Source of the DNA: Methyloprofundus sedimenti
Lineage (GTDB): Bacteria > Pseudomonadota > Gammaproteobacteria > Methylococcales > Methylomonadaceae
DNA: 64,000 nt
Reading direction: 5' to 3'
NCBI RefSeq assembly: GCF_002072955.1
Contig: NZ_LPUF01000001.1
Span: 2,192,896 to 2,256,895, forward strand
The notes under the pieces are model-generated. The model worked only from the letters and a program-made list of their open reading frames with translations. It was not told the DNA's origin and made no database searches. The position numbers and the translations under genes are program-made. Position 1 is the stretch's first letter. Each line of letters starts with the position of its first letter. Shown here in pieces: positions 44,705 through 52,089 of the stretch.

Positions 44705-45412
44705 ATGGCGCGCCTCCCAAGAATATCACCCGCTGGAGTTCCGGTTCACATAATTCAGCGAGGTAATAATAGGCATACCTGTTTTGCTGCAATGGAAGAT
44801 TATAGTGCTTACATAAGTTGGCTAAAAGAGTATTCAATAAAGTATGCAGTGGATATTCACGCCTGGGTATTGATGACAAATCATGTCCATCTGCTTTGTA
44901 CACCACAACGAGATGGGGCGGTGAGCTCAATGATGCAATCAGTTGGTCGTCGGTATGTGCAATATTTCAATTATCAGTATCAGCGAAGCGGTACGCTCTG
45001 GGAAGGGCGCTATAAATCGTGTTTGGTTCAAGCAGAGAAGTATTTGATAGAGGTATATCGGTATATCGAAATGAATCCAGTAAGGGCAAAGATGGTGGAA
45101 GATCCAAGTGAGTATGTTTGGTCAAGCTATCAGGTTAATGCATTGGCTAAGAAATCCGATTTATGTACACCTCATCCCGAATATTTAAGGTTAGGGAGTA
45201 CAAAGAGTGAGCGCATGGAAAATTACCGTGCTTTGTTTGCTTATCATGTGGATGGCGATTTATTGGGTGAAATCAGGTTGGGTCTCAACAAGGGCATGGC
45301 TATTGGGCATGATCGTTTCAAGGAGGAGATTGAGAAGTTGACTGGTAGAAGACTGAAGCCCCAAAAAGTAGGGCGACCTATCGGGTGGCGTAAGAAAATG
45401 AAGGGTATTTAA
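44705..45412 (+). CDS. Y1 (REP-associated) transposase
   Basis: 235 residues: ARLPRISPAGVPVHIIQRGN at the start, HUH motif TNHVHLLCTP, and Tyr helix EKYLIEVYRYIEMNPVRAKM. The C-terminal domain (FKEEIEKLTGRRLKPQKVGR) is the extension seen in the larger RAYT-like subgroup. It is complete. Its insertion removed the 5' part of the duplicated ZIP gene. Confidence 0.92.
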   Translation: MARLPRISPAGVPVHIIQRGNNRHTCFAAMEDYSAYISWLKEYSIKYAVDIHAWVLMTNHVHLLCTPQRDGAVSSMMQSVGRRYVQYFNYQYQRSGTLWEGRYKSCLVQAEKYLIEVYRYIEMNPVRAKMVEDPSEYVWSSYQVNALAKKSDLCTPHPEYLRLGSTKSERMENYRALFAYHVDGDLLGEIRLGLNKGMAIGHDRFKEEIEKLTGRRLKPQKVGRPIGWRKKMKGI

Positions 45413-45426
45413 TTTGTATCTGACCC

Positions 45427-46967
45427 GAATGGCACTTACTTAAGAATACAACACATACATCACAGTGAGTTACTTTATTTTTTTCGGGTGTCCATTCTTT
45501 CTAATCTCTGCTCTTGCTTCTTCTCTAGGTTTCATTAACAAGGAAAAAGGCTTTGGTCTTCTTTTTACTGCACGAGGCTCTATTCGACCAGGACGATTTC
45601 CAACCCGCTGCTGAGCAATCAATACAAATAATGATTCTTCAATGACTCCTGTACCAGTAAGAGCAGTCTGTTGAGTCCATGCCAACCACAATTGTAGTGT
45701 ATGCTTAAAGCTAAGCTGGCGTGGTAATATATCGGCTAATAAAGCCGCTTGAGCCATTAATAATCGAATCAGATTATAGGCCAGAAAATAGACCCATATC
45801 TCCTTTTCACTCATTTCGGGTGTTTTACAGCTTAGCGTTTCCATTCCCATCGTCGTTTTTATGTTCCGGAAATCAACTTCAATCTGCCAGCGTTTTTTAT
45901 ACAAAACCTTGAGTTCTGGTTTCGATGCTTCTTTAGGGCATAGCAATGTTGTTATGAGTATTTTGCCATGGGTGCTTAACTCACGGATAAGTAACGTTTT
46001 CGGTGCAACATCATAGTACGCTTGTGCCATCCAGTCTGGTTTGATCTTTGGTTTGGTTAGTTCGATTAGGTGATCTCTGGTACCTATTCGTTTGCCTTTC
46101 CTAAAGTCAGTTACCCGTTTACGCGCGCCCATTTGCTCAAAGACGGCATCAATGCCTTTTTCACGCAGTGAAGCTAACAAAAAATAGGTACCATAAAAAG
46201 CATCGCCAAGAACAAGGTCTCCCGTATTAAAGGTGTCTATAATATTACGAAGCAAACTTTGCTCATCTGAGCCTTTTCCATTGAACCGTCCTATCGACGC
46301 ATTTAAAACGGCCCCACTTGAAAGGCAGATAACGCCAACCAACCGACAAATTGGAAAACCAAGTCCTGGTTTTTGACCACTCTGCTGAGGATATACTGCC
46401 TGATTTTCAACGGTGTCGGGCATTGTTACAGTGGTTCCATCAATTAAATGTACACGCCTTCCATGCCAGCGCCATTGCTCAGGGATTTGACAGTTAATGA
46501 GCTCACCTGTCTGGCAAACTAGGTCAGAAACCATTGCTAATGGCAAACGCTGTCTTGCTCGACAATACCCCCCCGTAGAGGTACTAACAGGTGCAAGACC
46601 ACCAATGATACGTTTTATTGCTGCATCATTGACCGCTTTTTGACAGGAGCGGTCTTCACTCAATGCTTGTGCTAAAAATATTGAAAGTGTTTCTGTTGGG
46701 GGATAAAGTCGCTCTCGGTGTTCAGGTAATAAGGTGTCAACTCTTGATAGCAGTTCAGGACAGGTGAGCAGGTTAAAAAATTGATACGAATCTGTCTTTT
46801 CTGCACATTTTTTTATTCTTTGTTGCTGGCAGCGTAAAAATTTGTTATTAATAAACATTAAGGCAGGTTTCTCGGTGATGGCTAAGTTTTTTTGTCGCAA
46901 TCAGTTTATCATCTAACCTGCCTTTTTTAATATTTTCAATAGGTTATATCTTAAGTAAGTGCCATTC
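45427..46967. mobile_element. Complete IS4-family insertion sequence with 11-bp target duplication
   Basis: 1541 bp. Perfect 19-bp terminal inverted repeats gaatggcacttacttaaga (45427-45445 and, inverted, 46949-46967). It is flanked by identical 11-bp direct repeats gtatctgaccc (45416-45426 and 46968-46978), the size expected for IS4-type elements. It inserted into the terminal repeat of the REP-type unit. The undamaged ends suggest a fairly recent event. Confidence 0.93.
45470..46900 (-). CDS. IS4-family DDE transposase
   Basis: 476 residues, intact. First Asp in VHLIDGTTVTMPD, second in DLVLGDAFYGTYFLL, and the IS4 signature Y-(2)-R-(3)-E-(6)-K in LYKKRWQIEVDFRNIKTTMG. The C-terminus is basic (RRPKPFSLLMKPREEARAE). 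It is the only gene of the element and could be active. Confidence 0.93.
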   Translation of the reverse strand: MRQKNLAITEKPALMFINNKFLRCQQQRIKKCAEKTDSYQFFNLLTCPELLSRVDTLLPEHRERLYPPTETLSIFLAQALSEDRSCQKAVNDAAIKRIIGGLAPVSTSTGGYCRARQRLPLAMVSDLVCQTGELINCQIPEQWRWHGRRVHLIDGTTVTMPDTVENQAVYPQQSGQKPGLGFPICRLVGVICLSSGAVLNASIGRFNGKGSDEQSLLRNIIDTFNTGDLVLGDAFYGTYFLLASLREKGIDAVFEQMGARKRVTDFRKGKRIGTRDHLIELTKPKIKPDWMAQAYYDVAPKTLLIRELSTHGKILITTLLCPKEASKPELKVLYKKRWQIEVDFRNIKTTMGMETLSCKTPEMSEKEIWVYFLAYNLIRLLMAQAALLADILPRQLSFKHTLQLWLAWTQQTALTGTGVIEESLFVLIAQQRVGNRPGRIEPRAVKRRPKPFSLLMKPREEARAEIRKNGHPKKIK

Positions 46968-47023
46968 GTATCTGACCCCAGTTATTCCAGTTATTATGAC
47001 CCCAGTTATTATCATAGAAAAAG

Positions 47024-47479
47024 ATGGATATACTGCCTATCAGCATATCAAGGCTCTCTCGTCTGCTGATAAGACTCGACCAGAGGCAATGCGAAGCGCT
47101 TTGGGCACAGGAGCCATTCTCAATAGATTCGAAGTATGAATATCTAGTCTTGGGCGTATTGAAAGAACAACCCGGTGATACTGAGCTTCAGAAAGAAGGT
47201 GACGTTATTAAGCTATCGCAATCCCAAGTATCTACAATATTATCTTTCGCTGTTAACTATCTTAATTTACTCGAGGTAATATTCGCTTCCTGGAAATACT
47301 ATACTGCTGACCGTAACATGATTGAAGCGGAGTTTTATTCTAATATTTCTCCAAAGCGAGATTTTTTCCCACTTAACAACTTTAGGATTGCAACGGGAAT
47401 CTATCCTTCTATAGCAGAGTTCACGTTGCACATGAAGAACAAATACAATAAAGCGGATTTAAAAAACAAAATTGCCTAA
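47024..47479 (+). CDS. Cassette-borne protein of unknown function
   Basis: 151 residues, soluble, with no recognised family. The first six codons come from the duplicated leader (shared with 42597-42621), so the true start may be further in. The middle is helical (SQSQVSTILSFAVNYLNLLE) and the end polar (AEFTLHMKNKYNKADLKNKI). An attC half-site begins at its stop codon, so it is an integron cassette gene. Confidence 0.55.
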   Translation: MDILPISISRLSRLLIRLDQRQCEALWAQEPFSIDSKYEYLVLGVLKEQPGDTELQKEGDVIKLSQSQVSTILSFAVNYLNLLEVIFASWKYYTADRNMIEAEFYSNISPKRDFFPLNNFRIATGIYPSIAEFTLHMKNKYNKADLKNKIA

Positions 47480-47520
47480 CAAATCCATAAACTCGGACCG
47501 TAAAAAGCGCCGCTACGCTC
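47476..47520 (+). other. attC site 3, left half only
   Basis: cctaacaaatccataaactc followed by ggaccg and the GC-rich arm aaaagcgccgctacgctc is the left part of an attC. It is interrupted at 47520 by a group II intron 5' end, and no matching right half is found. Confidence 0.6.
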
Positions 47521-47843
47521 GTGTGTCATGAAGAAAGGCGAAAGTCTTTCATGCTGTATTAAAGATGAGGGTAGGCCCCTCGATTTCGACAGTCAGTTGT
47601 TGAAATCAAACCACCCGATGCGGCTACTGTAAAGAGCAGTGGTCGTGAGCGATTTGGGAAAAGGCCGCCTTGAGCGGTCAGGTACGTATTATGGAGATGA
47701 ACGAAAGTGAACCCCCGATGCAGTGTCGAAATGGAAAACGTTGCTGTCAAAACCAGACTATGAGCGTAAGTCTGGGATAAGTCTTGATGTGAACTGGAAT
47801 ACAGGCAAGGCGGCAGTCGGCATAGAGGGGGCATGAACATAAT
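47521..47843 (+). ncRNA. Truncated group II (IIC-attC-like) intron, 5' part
   Basis: Starts GTGTG, matching the group II 5' consensus GUGYG, directly inside an attC stem, the known target of IIC-attC introns. The first hairpin is catgaagaaagg-cgaaag-tctttcatg. Further on come domain-I-like blocks such as gaacgaaagtgaaccc and ggaatacaggcaaggcgg. No reverse-transcriptase ORF and no domain V/VI is present before the MITE at 47844, so the intron is 3'-truncated. Confidence 0.6.
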
Positions 47844-47976
47844 AGATAAAAGGGTCAGTACCCTTTTTAAGTAATATAAACATAACTATTTGTTTATATT
47901 TATTAAATTCCTTTAGCCCTTAAAAAAGGGCTACGACCCCTTTTACCCCCTTAAAAAGGGCTACGACCCCTTTTAC
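47844..47976. mobile_element. ~103-bp MITE, copy 1 (with duplicated right end)
   Basis: Starts agataaaagggtcagtaccc and ends gctacgaccccttttac; the ends are ~28-bp imperfect inverted repeats. An internal palindrome, ataaacataactatttgttt, sits in the centre. The last ~30 bases are repeated once more, giving 133 bp. It truncates the group II intron. Confidence 0.85.
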
Positions 47977-48080
47977 TACCCGATGTATCAAGCGAAAAAA
48001 GGAAATGGTAGATGTTAGCCATAAAGTTGGGCATAATGTTGAGAATTAAAAAATGATTGATAGGTTTGGTTGAACTTCCC

Positions 48081-49169
48081 GAATTCATATAATAACTGCA
48101 ACACCTCTTTAAAGGGTTAGATGGTATAGTTTCCGTCGACTAAAACCTGAAACTAAAAAGAGGTGCTCAATGAACACGTTTAACCATCTAACCCAAGAGG
48201 AAAGATTTTACATTTATACGCAACTAAAACAAGGCGTTTCTAAGAATCAAATAGCCATCACATTGGGGCGTCATAAATCGACTATTGGACGTGAAATTAC
48301 GCGTAATACAGGTCAGTGTGGTTATCGTTACAAGCAAGCTGAGAGAATAGCTAAACAACGCCATATTGATAAGCCCAAAAACATCAAGATGACGGCTGAG
48401 TTACAACAGATAATAACGCCTTTAATCAAAGAGAAATGGAGTCCTGACTGTATTTCAGGACGCTTAAAACAACAAGGTAAGGACTCCGTCAGTCATGAGA
48501 CTATTTACCGTTATATTTTAGCTAACAAAGCAGCCGGTGGCGATTTGTATACTTATTTGAGGCATCAAGCCAAACCTTATCGTAAGCGATATGGAAAAAA
48601 TGATTATCGCGGAACGATACCCAGCCGTGTTGATATTGATGAGCGACCAAAAGTGGTTGATGATAAAACGCGTTTAGGTGATTGGGAAACAGATACTGTT
48701 ATCGGTAAAGGACATAAAGGCGTATTGGTGACGCTGACTGAACGGGTCTCAAGGCTCAACTTCGCCATCTCAATTGAGCGTAAAGAATCTGAATTAACGA
48801 AAGAGGCGATTATCAATGCTCTTGAGCCTTTTAAACGTTGGGTTCACACGATTACCTTTGATAATGGACGTGAGTTTTGTGGGCATGAAGCCATTGCAAA
48901 AACACTCGACTGCGGCACTTATTTTGCCAAACCGTATCATTCGTGGCAACGAGGTTTAAATGAAAACCACAATGGCTTATTAAGGCAATACTTCCCTAAA
49001 AAAGAACCTTTGGATAAGGTAACTCAAGATGAGGTTGATAGTGCAATTACAGCACTTAATCATCGTCCAAGAAAAGGGTTAAATTACAGAACTCCATGGG
49101 AAGTATTTTGCCAAATAACGGGGGTTGATATAAATAAATCACAGGGTGTTGCATTAATTGCTTGAATTC
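48081..49169 (+). mobile_element. IS30-family insertion sequence
   Basis: Inverted ends gaattcatataataactgca (48081) and, reading inward from 49169, gaattcaagcaattaatgca match at about 18 of 25 positions and both continue acacc. Inside is one transposase gene. Length 1089 bp is normal for the family. A short (2-3 bp) target duplication could not be confirmed. Confidence 0.85.
48170..49165 (+). CDS. IS30-family transposase
   Basis: 331 residues, intact. N-terminal HTH (HLTQEERFYIYTQLKQGVSK, IAITLGRHKSTIGREITRNT), then the DDE core: DWETDTVIGKGHKG, TFDNGREFCGHE and the Glu in FAKPYHSWQRGLNENHNGLL. The C-terminus ends with LNHRPRKGLNYRTPWEVF. It is complete and could be active. Confidence 0.95.
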   Translation: MNTFNHLTQEERFYIYTQLKQGVSKNQIAITLGRHKSTIGREITRNTGQCGYRYKQAERIAKQRHIDKPKNIKMTAELQQIITPLIKEKWSPDCISGRLKQQGKDSVSHETIYRYILANKAAGGDLYTYLRHQAKPYRKRYGKNDYRGTIPSRVDIDERPKVVDDKTRLGDWETDTVIGKGHKGVLVTLTERVSRLNFAISIERKESELTKEAIINALEPFKRWVHTITFDNGREFCGHEAIAKTLDCGTYFAKPYHSWQRGLNENHNGLLRQYFPKKEPLDKVTQDEVDSAITALNHRPRKGLNYRTPWEVFCQITGVDINKSQGVALIA

Positions 49170-49240
49170 GCGCTTCTATTTATGGGTTTTTCTACAACCT
49201 CGTTATGCATTGTTAATATTTCGAATATGGAGGGTTGTGA

Positions 49241-49558
49241 ATGTCAGTGTTTAATAATCTTCTAACCTGCCAACTACAAGGCGTCAAAGGCACTGAGGTG
49301 GTTGTAAGCCATGTTACTGTACCTCCGAATACAACGTTACCTAAGCATTGGCATCCCGGAGAAGAATTCGCATACATACTTGATGGATCACTTGTTTTAT
49401 GCCAGGAAAATGAACCTGAAATGGTGTTTAAAAAAGGAGATGCGTGTGTCGTTCCCTGGAAAAAAATTCATACTGTGATGACAAGGGATGAAAATGTAAC
49501 GATATTAGTTTTTCGCGTACACGAACAAGGCCAGCCAGAAAGAGTCCTAGTGGAATAG
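49241..49558 (+). CDS. Cassette-borne cupin protein
   Basis: 105 residues of one cupin domain: HVTVPPNTTLPKHWHPGEEF, then YILDGSLVLCQENEPEMVFK and the second motif CVVPWKKIHTVMTRDENVTI. The HWHPGEE...H set is the standard metal-binding pattern. It has a good ggaggg ribosome site. An attC half follows the gene. Function is unknown; small cupins include isomerases, dioxygenases and sensor proteins. Confidence 0.82.
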   Translation: MSVFNNLLTCQLQGVKGTEVVVSHVTVPPNTTLPKHWHPGEEFAYILDGSLVLCQENEPEMVFKKGDACVVPWKKIHTVMTRDENVTILVFRVHEQGQPERVLVE

Positions 49559-49559
49559 A

Positions 49560-49633
49560 TGCTTGTTAGCTAATGCATACAAAGCGCGTTAAAGTCCGTT
49601 CCGGCGCTGCGCGCCACCACCGGACGCAGCTGC
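49560..49633 (+). other. attC site 4, left half only
   Basis: gttagctaatgcatacaaag followed by the palindromic cgttccggcgctgcgcgcc arm seen in attC 2. The right half is missing because a MITE copy begins at 49634. Confidence 0.55.
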
Positions 49634-49754
49634 AGATAAAAGGGTCAGTACCCTTTTTAAGTAATATAAACATAACTATTTGTTTATATTACTTAAATTC
49701 CTTTAACCCTTAAAAAAGGGCTACGACCCCTTTTACTACGCGACCCCTTTTACT
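49634..49754. mobile_element. ~103-bp MITE, copy 2 (with partial right-end repeat)
   Basis: Same ends as copy 1 (agataaaagggtcagtaccc ... ctacgaccccttttact); after its end a further cgaccccttttact is repeated. It separates an attC half from a 5'-truncated higB, so sequence was lost at this insertion. Confidence 0.85.
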
Positions 49755-49756
49755 AT

Positions 49757-49882
49757 ATGTTGGAATCGTTGTCTGGTAATCGTCGAGGCCAGTACAGCAT
49801 TCGAATCAACAAACAGTTTCGAGTGTGCTTCTGCTGGACCAAGGCGGGTGCGGAAGACGTCGAAATTGTTGATTATCACTAG
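49757..49882 (+). pseudogene. higB: 5'-truncated HigB toxin
   Basis: Only the last ~41 codons remain: LESLSGNRRGQYSIRINKQF, then RVCFCWTKAGAEDVEIVDYH. This is the C-terminal half of a HigB/RelE-fold ribosome-dependent endoribonuclease of about 92 residues. The ATG at 49757 is an internal Met immediately after the MITE, with no ribosome site. The toxin is presumably inactive. Confidence 0.8.
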
Positions 49883-49892
49883 GAGTTAACTT

Positions 49893-50207
49893 ATGCGAAA
49901 CATTGATGCCGTAACGCCAGGCGAGTTATTGAAGGAGGAGTTTCTTGAGCCGATGGGTATTTCTCAATATCGCCTTGCTAAAGAAATCGGGGTGCCTGCT
50001 CAGAGAATCGGCCAGATTATTGCTGGAAAGCGTTCGATAACCGCAGACACTGACTTGCGGCTCTGCCGGTTCTTTGGTTTGTCTAAGGGTTATTGGTTGC
50101 GGGCTTAGGTTGTCTATGACACTGAGATTGCGGAAGATGCCCTTGAGGACCAGTTAAAGAATATTCGTCCCTGGAATTCTGTTTCAGGGTTTGAGCATAG
50201 GGCATAA
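49893..50207 (+). pseudogene. higA: HigA antitoxin gene with in-frame amber stop
   Basis: Preceded by AGGAG. It encodes an Xre-type HTH antitoxin (TPGELLKEEFLEPMGISQYR, QRIGQIIAGKRSITADTDLR, FFGLSKGYWLRA) interrupted by TAG at 50106-50108. The same frame continues with family-like sequence (VVYDTEIAEDALEDQLKNIR ... FEHRA) to TAA at 50205-50207. A single C-to-T change (CAG to TAG) explains it. The 71-residue product keeps the DNA-binding part. It lies downstream of a truncated toxin, so loss is tolerated. Confidence 0.8.
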
Positions 50208-50270
50208 CCAGATGCTTCACCCGACCAAAAACAGCGATGCGGTTTTTGGTCGGGTGAGCTTATCGTTAGC
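50204..50270 (+). other. attC recombination site 5
   Basis: Complete and compact: cataaccagatgcttcaccc, then gaccaaaaacagcgatgc, ggtttttggtcgggtgagc and tatcgttagc. Arms pair over cacccgaccaaaaac / gtttttggtcgggtg, a near-perfect stem with the R'' and R' cores at the ends. Confidence 0.85.
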
Positions 50271-50339
50271 TGTAAAAAATAATCTTGCCGTTACGTACGT
50301 TTAGGCGTACGATATTGTTTTCTGTTTAGGAGAATATAT

Positions 50340-50582
50340 ATGAATACTCTTACGGCAAGTGAAGCTAGGGCAAATTTGTACAGGCTATTAGATCAAACTT
50401 CAGAAACTCATCAGCCAATAACTATTTCAGGAAAAAGAAACAGTGCTGTATTAGTTTCTAGTGAGGACTGGGAATCAATTCAAGAAACGCTTTATCTGCT
50501 AACTGTTCCGGGTATGAGAGAGAGTATCAAGCAAGGAATGGAAGAACCTATTGAAAATTGTTCTAAGGAGCTTGATTGGTGA
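50340..50582 (+). CDS. yefM: YefM/Phd-family antitoxin
   Basis: 80 residues with an AGGAG site 8 bases upstream. The N-terminal Phd/YefM fold is clear: MNTLTASEARANLYRLLDQT, then HQPITISGKRNSAVLVSSED. The C-terminal toxin-binding arm is acidic (EEPIENCSKELDW). It binds DNA to repress the operon and neutralises the overlapping toxin. Complete cassette between attC 5 and attC 6. Confidence 0.93.
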   Translation: MNTLTASEARANLYRLLDQTSETHQPITISGKRNSAVLVSSEDWESIQETLYLLTVPGMRESIKQGMEEPIENCSKELDW

Positions 50583-50842
50583 GTTGGGTACTCGTATATA
50601 CCAAGCATGCTCAAAAAGATGCAAAGAAACTTGTTTCCTCAGGTCTAAAAAGTAAAGCAAAATATTTGCTACAAGTTATCGAAGAGAATCCTTTTCAAAA
50701 CCCACCGCCATTTGAAAGATTGGTTGGTGATTTATCTGGTGCAATTTCTCGACGTATTAATATCCAGCATCGGATTGTGTACCAAGTTTATGAAGAGAAA
50801 AAAGTCATAAAAGTTCTGCGTATGTGGACACATTATGAGTAA
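50579..50842 (+). CDS. Txe/YoeB-family toxin
   Basis: 87 residues, chosen start GTG 50579, which has AAGGAG at 50565-50570 and overlaps the antitoxin stop by four bases. VYTKHAQKDAKKLVSSGLKS, then FERLVGDLSGAISRRINIQH RIVYQV and the catalytic end VLRMWTHYE. YoeB/Txe toxins cleave mRNA at the ribosomal A site; the Arg, His and terminal Tyr residues used for catalysis are present. It appears intact. Confidence 0.93.
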   Translation: MSWVLVYTKHAQKDAKKLVSSGLKSKAKYLLQVIEENPFQNPPPFERLVGDLSGAISRRINIQHRIVYQVYEEKKVIKVLRMWTHYE

Positions 50843-50858
50843 TATCAAAATTTGTTCA

Positions 50859-50962
50859 GCTAACAAAGCGTTCAAATCGGACACCGTAATGCTGTCACCT
50901 GTTTTGCAAAAACACGCAAAACAGTCGCCATCATCACTTCGCCGGTTAACGCGGCGTTAGGC
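50859..50962 (+). other. attC recombination site 6
   Basis: Begins gctaacaaagcgttcaaatc and ends cgccggttaacgcggcgttaggc. The R'' (gctaac) and R' (gttaggc) cores and the imperfect palindrome between them (caaaaacacgcaaaacag region) make a classic 104-bp attC. Confidence 0.88.
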
Positions 50963-51183
50963 TTAGAAACTCGACTCTCAGAAAGATCGATCTCCAAATT
51001 AGCATCTATATTGCCTCAAATGCCTTATTGATACATGTGAAATATCCCATGTACGTTACAACTATTAATAATTTTCTTACTTTATCCTCCTCAATTAATC
51101 AGTTAAGCAATGGTTCAATTATTGCTGATAAGTTTAATACATATCTTTAACAAACCAACACTGCATTGTAGGAGAAACGCTAT
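50963..51183. other. Non-coding cassette segment
   Basis: 221 bases after attC 6 without a reading frame of any credibility. It is the 5' part of the next cassette, cut by MITE copy 3. Confidence 0.4.
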
Positions 51184-51286
51184 AGATAAAAGGGTCAGTA
51201 CCCTTTTTAAGTAATATAAAAATAACTATTTGTTTATATTGATTAAATTCCTTTAACCCTTAAAAAAGGCTACGACCCCTTTTACT
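51184..51286. mobile_element. ~103-bp MITE, copy 3
   Basis: Same inverted-repeat ends as copies 1 and 2 (agataaaagggtcagtaccc to ctacgaccccttttact), 103 bp, with no end duplication. It stops three bases before the ATG of a toxin gene, so it supplies that gene's whole upstream region. Confidence 0.87.
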
Positions 51287-51289
51287 GAA

Positions 51290-51658
51290 ATGGCTGGAAT
51301 TATCGGGTGTTTTTACAATATCAACGGATGCTGTAGAAGAAAATTTAAAACCTTTATAAAATGGGCTAAAAAGCAGGGAATTAGTGATGATGACTTGAAA
51401 AAAGCTATAGCTGAAATACAAATAGGTCTAATAGATGTAAATTTAGGCGGAGATGTATATAAAAAAAGGATAGGGATACATGGCAGAGGTAAACGGAGTT
51501 CACATCGAACTATAGTTTTAATGAAAGTAGGCGATAAAGCAATATTTGCCCATGGGTTTGCAAAGGGAGAGAAGGATAATATTGCAAAAAATGAACTTGA
51601 AGGCTTTAAGGGAATGGCAGAAGCTTTTCTTGGTTTGAATGATGAAATTGCAGTCTAA
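51290..51658 (+). CDS. RelE/HigB-2-family toxin
   Basis: 122 residues. The family core begins around residue 17: KFKTFIKWAKKQGISDDDLK, then GLIDVNLGGDVYKKRIGIHG, RTIVLMKVGDKAIFAHGFAK and EKDNI. This is the RelE/HigB-2 (PF06296-like) toxin fold. The first ~15 residues (AGIIGCFYNINGCCRR) look non-family, and the ATG is three bases from a MITE, so the natural 5' end may have been lost or the true start is internal. The next gene is its antitoxin. Confidence 0.82.
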   Translation: MAGIIGCFYNINGCCRRKFKTFIKWAKKQGISDDDLKKAIAEIQIGLIDVNLGGDVYKKRIGIHGRGKRSSHRTIVLMKVGDKAIFAHGFAKGEKDNIAKNELEGFKGMAEAFLGLNDEIAV

Positions 51659-51692
51659 ATTGATAAACAGAGTTTAGTAGAGGTATTTTTAA

Positions 51693-51995
51693 ATGAATAA
51701 TGTCCAAGAAACAATAAGCGAAATGGCTGCAGATCTCTATGAAGTTGGTGCAATAGATAAAGTAACATTAAGAAAATTCAATATTAAATCATTGTCTCCC
51801 GTACCAAATTATACTGCGAAACAGATTAGTTTAATTAGGAAGAAAGTAGGCCTTAGCCAGGCAGTGTTTGCTGCTTATTTAAATGTGTCTGACAGGGCTG
51901 TAAAAAAGTGGGAGCAAGGAGAAAGTAAGCCTAGCGGAGCAACTCTTAAACTACTTTCTATAGTAGATAAAAAAGGGATTGAAATAATTGCATAG
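51693..51995 (+). CDS. Xre-family antitoxin paired with RelE/HigB-2 toxin
   Basis: 100 residues. A C-terminal HTH_3 domain (TAKQISLIRKKVGLSQAVFA, then LNVSDRAVKKWEQGESKPSG) follows a helical N-terminus. The toxin-first order and 34-base spacing are typical of HigBA/NadS-type loci. It should bind the operon promoter, although the MITE has displaced sequence upstream of the toxin. Last cassette of the array; attC 7 follows. Confidence 0.9.
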   Translation: MNNVQETISEMAADLYEVGAIDKVTLRKFNIKSLSPVPNYTAKQISLIRKKVGLSQAVFAAYLNVSDRAVKKWEQGESKPSGATLKLLSIVDKKGIEIIA

Positions 51996-52042
51996 TATTT
52001 GGGGTTTGATAGGAAAGCCAATTCTGATGTTTACCCAAATTT

Positions 52043-52089
52043 TATAACGCAAAATCAACCAGACGAGCTGGTTATTTTTGCGTTATAGG
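52043..52089 (+). other. attC recombination site 7 (end of the array)
   Basis: A short 47-bp site: tataacgcaaaatcaaccag, then acgagctggttatttttgcg and ttatagg. Outer arms ataacgcaaaa / ttttgcgttat pair perfectly around aaccag-acgag-ctggtt. Its last bases begin the duplicated segment B, so it marks the array/chromosome junction. Confidence 0.85.

Larger units (their letters stand above)
44636..46987. mobile_element. REP-type transposase unit split by an IS4-family insertion
   Basis: Left end aataactggggtcagataca (44636) and the inverted right end gtatctgaccccagttatt (46968-46987) form terminal inverted repeats of nearly 30 bp, counting the atttaatttgtatctgaccc on the near side of the IS4. The unit carries a Y1 transposase gene. 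Removing the IS4 element (45427-46967) and one copy of the 11-bp target repeat restores a unit of about 0.8 kb. Confidence 0.75.

Noticed and set aside
47559-47840. 93-codon minus-strand frame
   Set aside because: Antisense of the structured group II intron fragment; no protein family.
47844-51286. Considered whether the three spaced repeats are a CRISPR array
   Set aside because: Spacing is 1.5-1.8 kb, with whole genes between; ends are inverted repeats, so a MITE fits and CRISPR does not.
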